This document shows positions 45,490 to 55,466 of a DNA stretch of 64,000 nt, piece by piece; position 1 is the first letter of the stretch, and each line of letters opens with the position of its first letter. The stretch comes from Davidsoniella eucalypti (Eukaryota > Ascomycota > Sordariomycetes > Microascales > Ceratocystidaceae): NCBI GenBank assembly GCA_004009845.1, contig RMBW01000095.1, positions 91,031 to 155,030 of the forward strand. Direction: 5' to 3'. The position numbers and the translations under genes were made by a program. Under the pieces are notes generated by a model. The model saw only the letters and a program-made list of their open reading frames with translations, was not told the origin of the DNA and ran no database searches.

Positions 45490-46802
45490 GCGAAAGCCAT
45501 AACAGACTCACAGATGACCATAGCGATAGTATGGAGTCGGATTTGTCATTGTTATGAAATGACAATCTTGTGCTTCGGTCATTAACTATGCTAGAACCCG
45601 TCACAGTGTTCCACGAAATCCTGCAACGATGCCCGTTTGCCCCACTTCTTTTCATTGGGGGCGCTTGCCTTGTATTTTATTCTGCCTGGTCTCTCGGTTT
45701 TGCCGTGGCTGGGTTTGTTGATAGACTCTTCTGTGATACCTGAGTGACCGACCAGTACTTCACAGAAGCATAAATACCGGTCTTCCCCTCTGGCATGTTT
45801 CCTAGTTTAGGTCTCTTCCTTTTATTTCCCAATGGCAACTCGTTAACATCTTCTTTGCTTTTTTGTTATCTGGATCGCTAGCAATATCAAGAATTCCGTT
45901 AGTGCGGTTCGTAAAATTAACAGTGGTTCAAATTTGAGTTCTACTTCAAATTTGTACTGCCTTTTATACAATTGTTTCTTGCTATTTCTCTCCTTTCTAT
46001 TCCGATTTCCATCTCATCACTAACGAGATCTTTGTAAAGAGTGGCAATCAAATAGCGACTCCTATCTGTTCATATGCTTGTAGTAGTGTATAGACTCTAT
46101 TCAAAGATCTAAACATAATACTACATAAACGCAGAATTCGCTTCAACTCATTTCCAACAACACGGAGCAAAACATTCCATATTGTATATAGCGAGTTTAT
46201 TAGTAATGCAGTATCGTCAAGACTAGTTTGGATGTAAACTTGATTTGGATTTGATGATATTTCAATGCAGAAAAAGAAAAAAAAAAGAAAAAAAAAAGAA
46301 GAAAAAAAAAGAAGACATGGAAATTAAGATACATATTTTTTATTTTTTATTTTACGTAAACACACAGAAGCGAACCTCAACACACCGTAATTTCTAAATT
46401 TACAGGCATGCACTTTTTACACGATAAGCGATGCTAGTGGGGAATTCGACGGCACGAAAAGTGCAAGTTTTTTATTTTTATTTTTTATTTTTTATTTATT
46501 TTATAATTTAATTCATTAATCTTATAGAGCTACAGAGCTATGAAGATGATAATTCATTTTTATCAAGGTGGAAATGGAGCTGTAATAGCTATGTAGCACC
46601 TCGGTATTTGTATGTTAACATGTACGGGATTCTGCGTGCTCTATATTTATATATAGCCATGTATTTATTATGCTGTTGCTCTGCTTGAGTTGTCGCTAAA
46701 ATGTGGGGTCCTGAGCTTTGTTTAGGCTCCTCCGGCACTTGGCCCCTTTTGTGTTTGGACAGCCTGAAGACCCTTGCGTCGCCGGCAATAAGCTTTAATG
46801 CC
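45490..46802. other. AT-rich gene-free region
   Basis: There are A-rich tracts at 46264-46318 and T/A tracts at 46467-46507. Apart from the inverted copy of the 56-bp repeat at 46552-46607 I see no gene, RNA or transposon end. Confidence 0.4.
46552..46607 (-). repeat. Dispersed 56-bp repeat, inverted copy
   Basis: Reverse complement of the block at 26545-26600 with a few substitutions and two single-base insertions. No coding content. Confidence 0.7.
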
Positions 46803-47004
46803 ATGTCGACCAAATCACAAACTTCTCTTGAATCTATCTTTGCTGCATCTGGACCCCGGGACCCAGGGAATCGGAGAGCCGATGCAGGGCACAAGTCTCG
46901 CCCAAATGTAAGTATTCAAGAGCACCCCATGTCTATAGCGGGAGCTTACAGGCGGTTCAGGGTACACACAGGCAGACTTCAACGAGCTCTTGGACAATCG
47001 CTAG
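46803..47004 (+). CDS. Possible small two-exon protein, 45 aa
   Basis: Exons 46803-46907 and 46972-47004 are joined by a 64-bp intron with a consensus GTAAGT donor and a CACAG acceptor. The product runs MSTKSQTSLESIFAASGPRD and ends ADFNELLDNR. The alternative upstream acceptor (46951) gives a frame that runs on without conserved character. The donor is strong, but the short length and lack of a recognised family keep confidence low. It could also be the 3' end of a longer gene. Confidence 0.35.
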
Positions 47005-47239
47005 ACTAAAAATAAAATCATCACCATCGTTACATATTCTGCGTGCATTACCGGCTGGCTCGATATTCCTCAAGAAACAGATGCCCTTTGCTCCGACCCT
47101 CTCTATGTGTGGTCCAGTATTGTTGTCTGTCATCGGACTACGGCGAGCGAAGGTCCCACACAGACTAGCCCGTGCCTTGCTCTAGTTTACTTGCTTGCTA
47201 TAGCTAGTAGCTCATTACTTACACTTCATAGCTACTCTC

Positions 47240-47424
47240 CCAGACTATAAAGACTGCCGGCCCGTCTGCCCCAGGTAAACCATCTAGATACCCTTTTCTC
47301 GTCATCGTCTGCTCTCTCCAGTCTCTCTTTCTCTCTCTCTCTCTCTTCCTCATACAAACCCTCTTAGTCTCCTCTTAGTCTCCAGCCGCTAACTTAGTCT
47401 TCTGAGACCGCCGCAACATTTACA
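47240..47424 (+). promoter_or_regulatory. Core promoter of the acid phosphatase gene
   Basis: A TATAAAG box stands at 47246-47252. A CT-repeat tract at about 47317-47350, a typical fungal transcription-start-proximal feature, precedes the ATG at 47425. Confidence 0.5.
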
Positions 47425-49011
47425 ATGGATCACATCGAGAACACCGTTTCTATTGTGCAAGCTGCCTTCACAGGCGAGCGTCAGGCCTTCAAGTACCAAG
47501 CTGTAGATAGCGAGTCAGGCACCTCTTCCCGGATTTTCAACTCTTTTGAAGGTGCCAAGACTCCGAAGGACCGCCGCAAGCTGTACAACTGGCTAGGCGT
47601 TGCCTCTGTGGTAACCGTCGGCACAATCCTGTTAGGCACGAGATACTGCTCTAGCTTACCTACCCATCAGCAAAATATGCTTATGAGCAGATCGGAAACG
47701 CAGTTTGAGAGTCCTAGCATTAGAGCCAACGTTGATAACGTTGACCCACACCTGTGGGCCCAGTTCTCACCCTTCTTCTCTGTCCCATCTAGCATCAGCA
47801 CCGATGTGCCTGCCCAGTGCAAGCTAACCCATGGTAGCGTCCTGTCTCGTCATGGCTCTCGTGACCCGGCCGCCTCCAAGACTGCTGCCTACAGGGCCAC
47901 CATTGAGCGCATTAAGTCGGCGTCGACCAGCTTCGGTCCGGGCTTCGAGTTCCTCCAGGACTACGAATTCACACTGGGCGCTGACCAGCTCACCGAGTTT
48001 GGCCGGAACGAGCTTATCGACTCTGGAAAGGCTTTCCTTGCTCGCTACCAGTCGCTGACTCAGGACTCGGTCCCATTCCTCCGTGCGTCCGGTCAGGAGA
48101 GAGTTGTTGAGTCCGCCTACAACTGGGCCCAGGGCTTCTTTGCTGCCCGTGAGGCTGCCGGTATCTCCAATGACAACATCCCCGAGACTCGGGTTCTCGT
48201 CATCGAGGAGAGTGATACCAGCAACAACACCATGACGAACAACCTCTGCCCTGCCCTCGAGAACGGCATCTACTCCAAAACTGGCAAAAAGGCCCGGAAT
48301 GCTTTCCTGGCCACCTTTATCACTCCCATCCAGGAGCGCCTGAACTACAACCTGCCTGGCGCTAACCTGAATGTTGCCGAGACCATCCACATGATGGATC
48401 TTTGCCCTTACAACACTGTTGCCACCGTCGATGCCACCATCTCTGAGTTCTGCAGCCTGTTCACTCTATCCGAGTGGGAAAACTTCGACTACTTCTACAC
48501 GCTGGGCAGGTACTATGGCCACGGCAACGGCAACCCTCTGGGAGCTACTTCTGGTGTTGGTTATGCCAACGAGGTCATTGCCCGCTTGACCGGCCAGGCC
48601 GTTGTTGACCGCACCTCAGTCAACCATACTCTTGACTCGTCTGAGGAGACCTTCCCGCTGAATCGCAACCTGTATGCCGACTTCAGCCACGATAACGATA
48701 TGGTCGGTATCTTCAGTGCGCTACGTCTATATGATAACACTCCCCCTCTTTCCAAAACCACACGCATGTCGCCCGAGGAGACCAACGGCTTCTCATCCAG
48801 CTGGATCGGTCCTTTTGCCTCCCGCCTGTGGATCGAAAAGTACAAGTGCGACGACGAGGATGAGGAGTATGTTCGCTTCATCGTCAACGACCGTGTCATT
48901 CCCCTTGTTGACTGTGATGTCGACCAGCACGGCGCCTGCAAGCTTAGCAAGTGGGTTGAAAGCATGTCCTACGCCCAGCAGGGTGGTGACTGGGATTTGT
49001 GCTTTGAGTAA
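47425..49011 (+). CDS. Histidine acid phosphatase (phytase-like), N-terminally membrane anchored
   Basis: The product is 528 residues, intronless, from the branch of histidine phosphatases that includes fungal phytases and acid phosphatases, which hydrolyse phosphomonoesters through a phosphohistidine intermediate. The N-terminal catalytic motif is SRHGSRDP (His at residue 143) where phytases usually have RHGARYP. The C-terminal proton-donor motif is SHDNDM (His 422, Asp 423). Several cysteine pairs typical of the secreted fold are present (QCKLTHG, NLCPALENG, EFCSLF, KYKCDDEDEEYVR, LVDCDVD). Instead of a cleavable signal peptide there is a 52-residue cytosolic leader followed by a hydrophobic helix (WLGVASVVTVGTILLG, residues about 57-72). 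It is therefore predicted to be a type II membrane protein or to be cleaved later. Substrate is not predictable; the leader form is known in fungal phosphatase paralogues. Confidence 0.9.
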   Translation: MDHIENTVSIVQAAFTGERQAFKYQAVDSESGTSSRIFNSFEGAKTPKDRRKLYNWLGVASVVTVGTILLGTRYCSSLPTHQQNMLMSRSETQFESPSIRANVDNVDPHLWAQFSPFFSVPSSISTDVPAQCKLTHGSVLSRHGSRDPAASKTAAYRATIERIKSASTSFGPGFEFLQDYEFTLGADQLTEFGRNELIDSGKAFLARYQSLTQDSVPFLRASGQERVVESAYNWAQGFFAAREAAGISNDNIPETRVLVIEESDTSNNTMTNNLCPALENGIYSKTGKKARNAFLATFITPIQERLNYNLPGANLNVAETIHMMDLCPYNTVATVDATISEFCSLFTLSEWENFDYFYTLGRYYGHGNGNPLGATSGVGYANEVIARLTGQAVVDRTSVNHTLDSSEETFPLNRNLYADFSHDNDMVGIFSALRLYDNTPPLSKTTRMSPEETNGFSSSWIGPFASRLWIEKYKCDDEDEEYVRFIVNDRVIPLVDCDVDQHGACKLSKWVESMSYAQQGGDWDLCFE

Positions 49012-49807
49012 ACAGCATCTAAAGTCACCCCCTGTCTTATTCATAGTCTCATGTGGCTAAGTATCGCGGCTTGGACATCACAATAGTGAGCATTTCTTAT
49101 TGAAGTCACCCTTGGTATATAAAAAAAAGTTTCGCCCAACTCTTCCTCTCATATTCTCTTCTTTCTATATAGATTGATTCCCTTCACGCTATTGCATCTT
49201 TCTCTGTCGTATTTCTTTATTTTTCAAATATATCACAATTTCCTTTGCAGCATTACACGATGAAAATATTACTTTCTTTTCCAACTACACAAGCGTTACT
49301 ACTTTATCAATCCATGATTTACTTTGTAGTCTAATGAAAACGTGCTCATGTATTCAGTCTCCAGTGGCCAAAATATAGCTCTATAGCCACAATACAACTA
49401 GACTAACTAATACGATTATATACTAGACTTACACGTTTTTTTACATGTAGGTTACAAAGTCAGTCTGGCTTTTTGTCAGGAAACACTAGTCATGGATGTC
49501 GTTTTTCTATTTTTCTATTTTTATTTTTTACTTTTTTAGCTTTGCCTCTTTATCCTGCTTTGACCTTGGCAGCCTTGGTACTTACATATAAGTATAAACT
49601 AAACGCTTGTTCAGCCGCTAGCACGATATACATGCTTTCTCATTTTTGTATGTATTCTTTTTTAAAAGACTGACACCGCACATTTAAAACTTAGCATAAT
49701 AAGTAGGCACTATTCATGAAGATACTTAGCACCGCGGGGTGTCATGTACTGCCTATGTAGTCTTCAAAAGCTGCGAACAAGCTCAAGAGTTAGCTGAGAG
49801 CGTCTAA
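49012..49807. other. Downstream region of the phosphatase gene
   Basis: AT-rich DNA with a short T-rich frame at 49473-49673 that I judge to be chance. The first 200 bases probably hold the 3' UTR. No gene is seen. Confidence 0.4.
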
Positions 49808-49853
49808 CGATCAGTACTACGGTGACCACGTGGGAATAACGGGTGTTGTATGT
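49808..49853 (+). pseudogene. 5S rRNA 3' fragment
   Basis: The 46 bases start CGATCAGTACTACGG and end GGGTGTTGTATGT. They match the 3' third of the 5S gene at 38426-38539 with a GGGT deletion, and continue for about 45 bp into the same 3' flank (TCTTTT, then TTTTGTTACACTCATTT). The 5' two-thirds are absent, so this is a relic. Confidence 0.75.
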
Positions 49854-50211
49854 CTTTTTCTTTTGGTTGTTTTTGTTACACTCATTTATTTGTGAATTTG
49901 ATTTGATTATATTTGTCTGTACTTATACCGCAGTGCAGGTATTGCCACCGTATGTGGTTCACGATCACGTGACCACGTATCGGCGTTTACCACCAGCAGA
50001 ATCATGTATTTAGACAAGCACCGTTACCCTTACTAGATCATCATCAATCAATCAACACGTTAAGAATCAGCATATGCTATTAGTAACTTAGGTGATCACC
50101 CTTGTGCATACCCACACTGATCAGTGGTTGACTTACACGAGTTAATTACTGAACAGCAAGGTCAATTAACTACAAGAAGAGGTGTCGAAAAAGTGCACAA
50201 CCTCGGATATT

Positions 50212-50316
50212 TTTGATTTGATTTGATCATATTTAACGTCTACCTAAATCACTAAGATCATACGACGCCGGATTGGATATCGGTCAGATATTTAAAGTCC
50301 TCCACTCGACAAACTC
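50212..50316 (-). mobile_element. Family A LINE 3' tail (fragment)
   Basis: In reverse complement this gives the family A tail: GAGTTTGTCGAG, GGACTTTAAATATCTG, then GATCTTAGTGATTTAGGTAG and a final AATCA run. It lies just upstream of the gag frame. Confidence 0.7.
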
Positions 50317-50367
50317 TCGCTAGAGGACATATTAACGACCAGACCACATTGCACCCACACAACTGAA

Positions 50368-51735
50368 ATGCTGGCGCGCAAAACTACCCCGCAGCAAGCA
50401 GGACCATCTGCTCCTGCGTCACCCCCACAGACCACAAGAAAAACACGGCCCAGTACAAGAAACGCGGAGAAAACAGCGGCAACCCCCGACGCACTCACAA
50501 CGGTCAACGAAGACGACAGTGACATCTACGAGTCGCCCCGCAATATTGGAACTAGACCGTCGCCAACCCAGAATACCGGAACAACAACAACACAACCACC
50601 CCGACAAGCCAGCCAGTCATTCGAAATGACGATTCCAACCGGCCTCCGATTCAAGATCGACCCGGATCGGTGGAACGAGAGCTTCGACCCCACCGACGAC
50701 AATCATAATGAGCGAACAGTCAATACATATCTCGCTCAAACCCTAGACCGATGGCAGGATGAATGCACCCGCTATCCCCCGAAAACTATGTTCGGAGAAT
50801 TCCAGATGGAATTTTACGGCTTTACGGAAGAGCTGTTTTCGATGGGGAACCGACAAGCACTTAGGCCCATTTACGAACAGCTTATAATTCAGAAAGTCTA
50901 CGTACAAACACCCACACCAAAGAGGTCGTACGGAGCAGTTTTGGCCCATTGCCTCCAACAATACGAGACGGGGGAATGGACCAATGAGGCGGAAATGAAG
51001 CGGCAAATAATCATAACAAGCCGAACACCGACACAGAGGACAGAACCAGAGGCACCTGCCCCGCGACCGGCCAGCCGCCACAGCCGCACCAGTTATCAGT
51101 CAATCAGCCCACCGTTGGAGCCGGTACGAGGGCGCAAGACAACCCCAGCACCAACGCCCGCACCCACCACAACCGACATCCCGACCGGCCCGATTATAAA
51201 TCTGATGAAGGTCTACAACGACAATATGCGCTATGGTGGGGAGTTGTACGACGTATTCGACAAGAAATTGCAAATTTTCCGGGACATATGTACGAAGGTT
51301 GGACTCTTTATGGACCAATACCACCATGGGGTCTCCATCATGCTGAAAGGACGAGCCAGCGATTACTACTACCACAACATCGTAGACAAGCGCCTCGATT
51401 TCAACACCATGGTTACGATGATCAAAGGCCACTTCGAAACCGACGAAACCTGCCATTTCTATCTGGCGGAATGGCAGGAGACGACGTACAACCACATGGT
51501 ATCCGACAACCCCACCTACAGCCGCACGGAATGTCTACAGAAACTGTTCGATAAGCTGCAGGATATTCAACAGGCACTAGGTACGGAGTATCAGACGGAT
51601 ACGGCCATACGGAACCAAGCGCTGGCGGCATGCCGAGACGTACCGGAATGCAAACTGGCCCTGTATCGACCAGGCGCCACGTACGGGGCAGTATGTGCGC
51701 AGTTGAGATTAGCTATCGGAACCGCGAGCCGAGCA
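50368..51735 (+). pseudogene. Retrotransposon gag, N-terminal part (LTR-type, ascomycete)
   Basis: The frame opens with an ATG at 50368 and encodes a Pro/Thr-rich N-terminus and then a capsid-like domain. Characteristic parts are LMKVYNDNMRYGGELYDVFD, then KLQIFRDICTKVGLF, SIMLKGRASDYYYHNIVDKR and the terminal LAACRDVPECKLALYRPGAT. This pattern is known from gag polyproteins of LTR-type elements in filamentous ascomycetes such as powdery mildews. Gag should continue into a zinc knuckle, but the frame ends at 51759 in non-homologous sequence. The continuation is found on the opposite strand at 51738-52145. No protease, RT or integrase of this element is in the window and no LTR was recognised. 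It is a rearranged, dead fragment. Confidence 0.75.
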
Positions 51736-51737
51736 GG

Positions 51738-52145
51738 AGGCCATATCTCACATTGGTAGTGAAGATCGAAGGCTTCTCGTATTCGTCGCACTTAGTGCTT
51801 CCGTGTCGGGTCGGGTTGTTTTCTAGTAAGGCTAATCCCTGTGGTCCGTTGATGGGTCCCATCGCGGTGTAGAACATCTCGTCGTTCGTTTCCATGTGAT
51901 ATTTCTGTAATTAATTGGTCGACTTCATCATCCTCGTATTCCATATCGGACATGCCCTCCTCCATCCCGTCGATGCCCTCCCATTGGCATAGGAATGATT
52001 GATACTTACCTGTAGAGTTATTGTTGGGCGATCGACGTGCCCAATCCCGCCGTGTTCGCTGCCGCTCCTCGTTTGTGTGTTTCGTAGACTAGCATCCTGG
52101 TTTATGACAGATAAAGCATGTTTTCGATCGGGGAGGGGGCCGCGG
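51738..52145 (-). pseudogene. Retrotransposon gag, zinc-knuckle part, inverted
   Basis: On minus, starting near 52145, the frame reads a zinc knuckle (KTCFICHKPGC) followed immediately by TAG where relatives have Trp, then STKHTNEERQRTRRDW and an acidic linker (MEEGMSDMEYEDDEVDQLI). A second stop follows near 51800. This is the expected continuation of the gag at 50368-51735 but in opposite orientation. Confidence 0.65.
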
Positions 52146-52239
52146 GGTCGACGTTGTTGATTGCCGCTTCTTCCGTATTTCCGATCGACCCAAAGTTGCT
52201 TGGGATCCGTCTGTCGGTGTCACCCTTGTGTATACCCAC

Positions 52240-52296
52240 AATATTTAACGTCTACCTAAATCACTAAGATCATTGGATACCGGACAGATATTTAAA
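52240..52296 (-). mobile_element. Family A LINE 3' tail (fragment), cut by family B
   Basis: In reverse complement it begins TTTAAATATCTGTCCGG and ends GTAGACGTTAAATATT. Its left part is replaced by the family B copy ending at 52297. Confidence 0.65.
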
Positions 52297-54270
52297 GTTG
52301 TGCCTGTATATTAAGGTTGTTTTGGCAATTTTTAAGTGTAAACACTAGGTTGAAATGTAGCGATAAGTGCAAAGCAAAGAAAGGTAATAGTAGAGGAAAT
52401 AGTAAAAAGAAGCAGTAAAAGCAATGTAGAGGAAATAAGAAGAGCGAAAAAGAAAAAAAACCTTGTCACAGCTGTAGAATCATCAAAAGAAAGCAGCACC
52501 CAATCAAAACATCATTCAGGCCAGGAAGCCCTCCTCACAATCCGCGAAATCGTCCTCGTCTTGATTCCCCAAGTCCGAGGGACAGACTGGAAGTGTTGCG
52601 CCGTCACCCATGCGGCCTTCTCAAGCCACATCTCGGGTCACCCAATGGGCCTCAACTCGGGGTTTCAGCCATCAGGATGCCCACGGTTCTGGCGAGCCAG
52701 GCTGAAGTGGTCTTTGACATACGTTGTTGTAGTATCTTGAACGTAGTTTCAGACCTCAGGTCCATCGATCCGCCCTGGGAGAACACTATGGGGTAAAACT
52801 GCTCACCAGCTTCCAGAGGGGGGCATTTACCAATCTTGTTGTTGTAACTCTTGTTCAGAATGGTAGCTGCTTCCCTTGAGGAGTGTTCCCCGTGAAGCGT
52901 GGCGATTGTCAGGTCTTCCTTCTGCCGCCGCAGTCCCTCCGGGCGGGTCGCTTTTGGGTTCCGGACACACTCCAAGTCGGCGTAGGCCTGGGCTGTCGCG
53001 ACAGGAAAGATGGCAGAGGCTTGTTCCAGATAGGAAGGGATACCCATCCCCCCCAAGCTCATGGGCAAAGCCATGATGTCTTCGTTGAATGGGCCGGGCT
53101 CGGCCACGCCTCTGATCCACCGCATTGCATTGAGAAGGAGTTTGTCGAGTGTAGACCAGATGTCCTCCAGGCCGTCGGGTCGTAGGGTTTTCACCAGGTG
53201 TTGGAGCGTTTGTTGTGTGCAAAGACGGAGGGCCAGTTGGGCTTCTTGCAGAGACAACTGTTCCAGCCTGAGATGTGTGCCTGCTTAGCGTCGTCGGGCA
53301 GCGGTGGGGCCGAGGAAGGAGCCAAGTACCTCTATGCCGGTCGACTCAAGGCAGTTCTGGATACGGAGGACCTTAGACTTGGACTGGTTGAGGGAGACCC
53401 CGATTTCCATATCTGCAAGCAAAGTGGCCGCTGCATCCGGTACGTCCGTGCATCGCCCAACCACGACAACGTCGTCGAGGTAAGCCATGACTTCTTCCCC
53501 TGGTCCCAGTGTCTCCTTCAGCTTCTCTACGAACTTTCTCATCCCCAAGCTGAAGAACAGCGGACCGAACACATCTCCCTGCCGAACTCCTTCAGCGGAT
53601 ACAAACCTGTTACCGTCGTTTGTAATGAGGATGGTCGGGTCTTCGTATGCCCATGCCGCTGCCCCCAGGAGATCCTTCCTGTACTCTCGCACGGAGTCTG
53701 CCATCCTCCTCCTGCTCATGTTGTTGAACGCATTAGAGAAGTCTAGTTGAGTGATATACTCGTGTCCCTCCGTGTTCTCGTCCTCGACGGCATTTCTGAT
53801 TAGTGCCACGATTGGCTCCGTAGATGTCCCAACTCCGTGTTGGCATGTGTTGGCATGGGTTGGTACCGTACGAACCTATGGCGATCAGGATAGCCTTGCC
53901 AATCATTCGCATAAATGCTCCCCGACGGCTATCGGTCGTACGCCTGGTTTCTTGTCTAAGGCCACAGGTCGAGATGCCAGAAGGAACGCCCTGCCGGGAG
54001 AAGAGCCTGCTAGGATGTCGTTTGCCTGCTTTACAAGGAAGGCGATAAAGTCTTCCTCGTCTGCTGCTCGGATGATCAGTCGGTTCGGCCGTCCGGAGGG
54101 GCTAGGTGCAGCTTTCGGTTCCTAGGCTTTGATGGCTTCTAGAACATGTTCGGGGCCCGCTGACTTTGGCTTAGACTTAGCTCGTTCTTTGCCAAAAGGC
54201 CTGGCGGTCCCAGCTGTTCCATGATTTTCTGCGAAGCGACTGCAGGAGTTGAGTGTTTGTCAAGGTTCAT
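52297..54270 (-). mobile_element. Family B non-LTR retrotransposon (RT + restriction-like endonuclease), decayed copy B1
   Basis: On minus, from about 54125, the frames read an RT N-terminal region (LDKKPGVRPIAVGE), motif A (QLDFSNAFNNMS, near 53745), motif B region (GVRQGDVFGPLFFS) and motif C AYLDDVVVVG (near 53490). The thumb region follows after a frameshift near 53285 (PMSLGGMGIPSYLEQASAIF). The frame then jumps over the zinc-knuckle region directly to the C-terminal endonuclease core (DLTIATLHGE; then GEQFYPIVFSQGGS), an internal deletion compared with B2. A stop in the upstream part (near 54123) and frameshifts near 53900 and 53285 make it dead. The 3' UTR ends GGCACAAC at 52297, joined to the family A tail. 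The exact 5' edge, about 54270, is uncertain. Confidence 0.8.
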
Positions 54271-54354
54271 CAACATATAACCAGACAAAAAAAGCAAAAA
54301 TAAATGCCCCATTTAAGGTTCGATATTCCAGCTAAACTGGGTCACCGGGAATTG

Positions 54355-54403
54355 AGCCCGATGCGGGGGTCGAACCCGCAGCCTTAAGATTCCAAACTAA
54401 GAG
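54355..54403 (-). tRNA. tRNA-Lys(CUU) 3' half, split by family B copy B2
   Basis: On minus the sequence gives loop bases CTCTTA (anticodon CTT), a probable 7-nt intron GTTTGGA at the standard 37/38 position, the 3' anticodon stem ATCTTA, variable loop, T arm GCGGGTTCGACCCCCGC and acceptor strand ATCGGGC with discriminator T, as in yeast tRNA-Lys(CUU). The acceptor strand pairs with GCCCGGT at 55390-55384. The 5' half lies at 55359-55390, 955 bp away. Confidence 0.85.
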
Positions 54404-55358
54404 TTGTGCCTGTATATTAATGTTGGTTTGGCAATTTGAAGTTGTAAAGACTAAGTTGGAATGTGGCGATAGAGTGTAAAGCAAAGATAATAGTAAAACC
54501 AGTAAAAACAGTAAAGAAGAAACAAGAAGAGCGAATACTCAGATACAGCTGTAGAAACATCAAAAGAAAACAAAAACAAAACAAAACAATCAAAACATCA
54601 CCCATCTACTCCTCAGGCCAGGAAGCCCTCCTCGCAATCAACAAAAGCGTCCTCGTCCTGACTTTCCAAGTCCGAGGGACGGACTGGGAGTGTTGCACCT
54701 TCACCCATGCGGTCTTCTCGAGTCACGCCTCGGGTCACCCAATGGGCCTCAACTCGGGTTTGAGCCATCAGGATGCCCACGGTTCGGGCGAGCCAGGCTG
54801 ATGTGGTCTTTGACATACGTTATTGCAGTATCTTGAACGTAGTTTCGGATCTCGAGTCCATCGATCCGCCCTGGGAGAACACTACCGGGTAAAACTGCTC
54901 ACCAGCTTCCAGAGGGGGGCATTTACCAATCTTGTTGTCGTAAACCTTGTTCAGAATGGTAGCTGCTTCCCTTGAGGCGCGTTCCCCATGCAGCGTGACG
55001 ATCGTCAGGTCGTACAGTTTGCGCAATCCAACCTCCTCGAATCCCCAATCAGCTCGTCGGCCGATGTCGTCTTCATTGTGGCGGAAGTGGGGTTCCAGGT
55101 CGCACATAATTTTTGACTGGCGGAGCGCCTGGTGGAAGCAGTTTCGTACCGTGTCGTGGAGGCGCTGAGTAGACCGGGCGCGGACAGTGCTCCGTTGGCA
55201 TTTTTGGTGGTGCGCCCACTTGACAGTCTGGTGGCACTCTGGGCAAGGTTTGTCCATCATGGGGTCCGGGAGCAAGAAACGCTCACTGGTCATGCCCATA
55301 AGGAGGGAATCAGCAATAATCTGGCGTCTGCTGGTTGGCTGTATTCCCATCCATTGGC
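54404..55358 (-). mobile_element. Family B non-LTR retrotransposon, 5'-truncated copy B2 inside tRNA-Lys
   Basis: On minus the copy carries the C-terminal part of the family B protein. It shows a CCHC-type knuckle (CPECHQTVKWAHHQKC), then a restriction-like endonuclease region with RADWGFEEVG, KLYDLTIVTLHGE and LEAGEQFYPVVFSQGG. A CAA-to-TAA stop at about 54823 interrupts the tail before RMSKTTSAWLARTVGILMAQ. The 3' UTR ends GGCACAA at 54404. Both ends abut halves of one tRNA-Lys gene. RLE-bearing elements (R2, CRE and relatives) are known for site-specific insertion. No RT is left in this copy. Confidence 0.85.
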
Positions 55359-55390
55359 GTCTTACGCTCTACCGATTGAGCTAACCGGGC
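55359..55390 (-). tRNA. tRNA-Lys(CUU) 5' half, split by family B copy B2
   Basis: On minus the sequence starts GCCCGGTTAGCTCAATCGGT (acceptor strand, U8, D arm with box A) and ends GCGTAAGAC, that is, positions 1-32. It is followed at once by family B sequence instead of T33-C34. With 54355-54403 it folds into a complete cloverleaf. Confidence 0.85.
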
Positions 55391-55453
55391 CGGGTTTTGA
55401 TTACGGAAGTTTCGGCGACAATGACGATTGAAATTTTGCCGCACCGAGCCGAA

Positions 55454-55466
55454 TAACCCTAACCCT
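55454..55466 (+). repeat. Two telomere-like CCCTAA units
   Basis: Two copies of TAACCCTAACCCT sit directly at the 5' edge of a diverged (CAA)n-family element. Too short to call a former telomere. Confidence 0.5.

Noticed and set aside
50093..52240. Short direct repeats as LTRs of the gag element
   Set aside because: Only about 25 bp are shared, they do not have LTR structure, and one abuts a LINE tail.
55454..55466. Telomere or chromosome-end fusion
   Set aside because: Only two units are present; too little to call an interstitial telomere.
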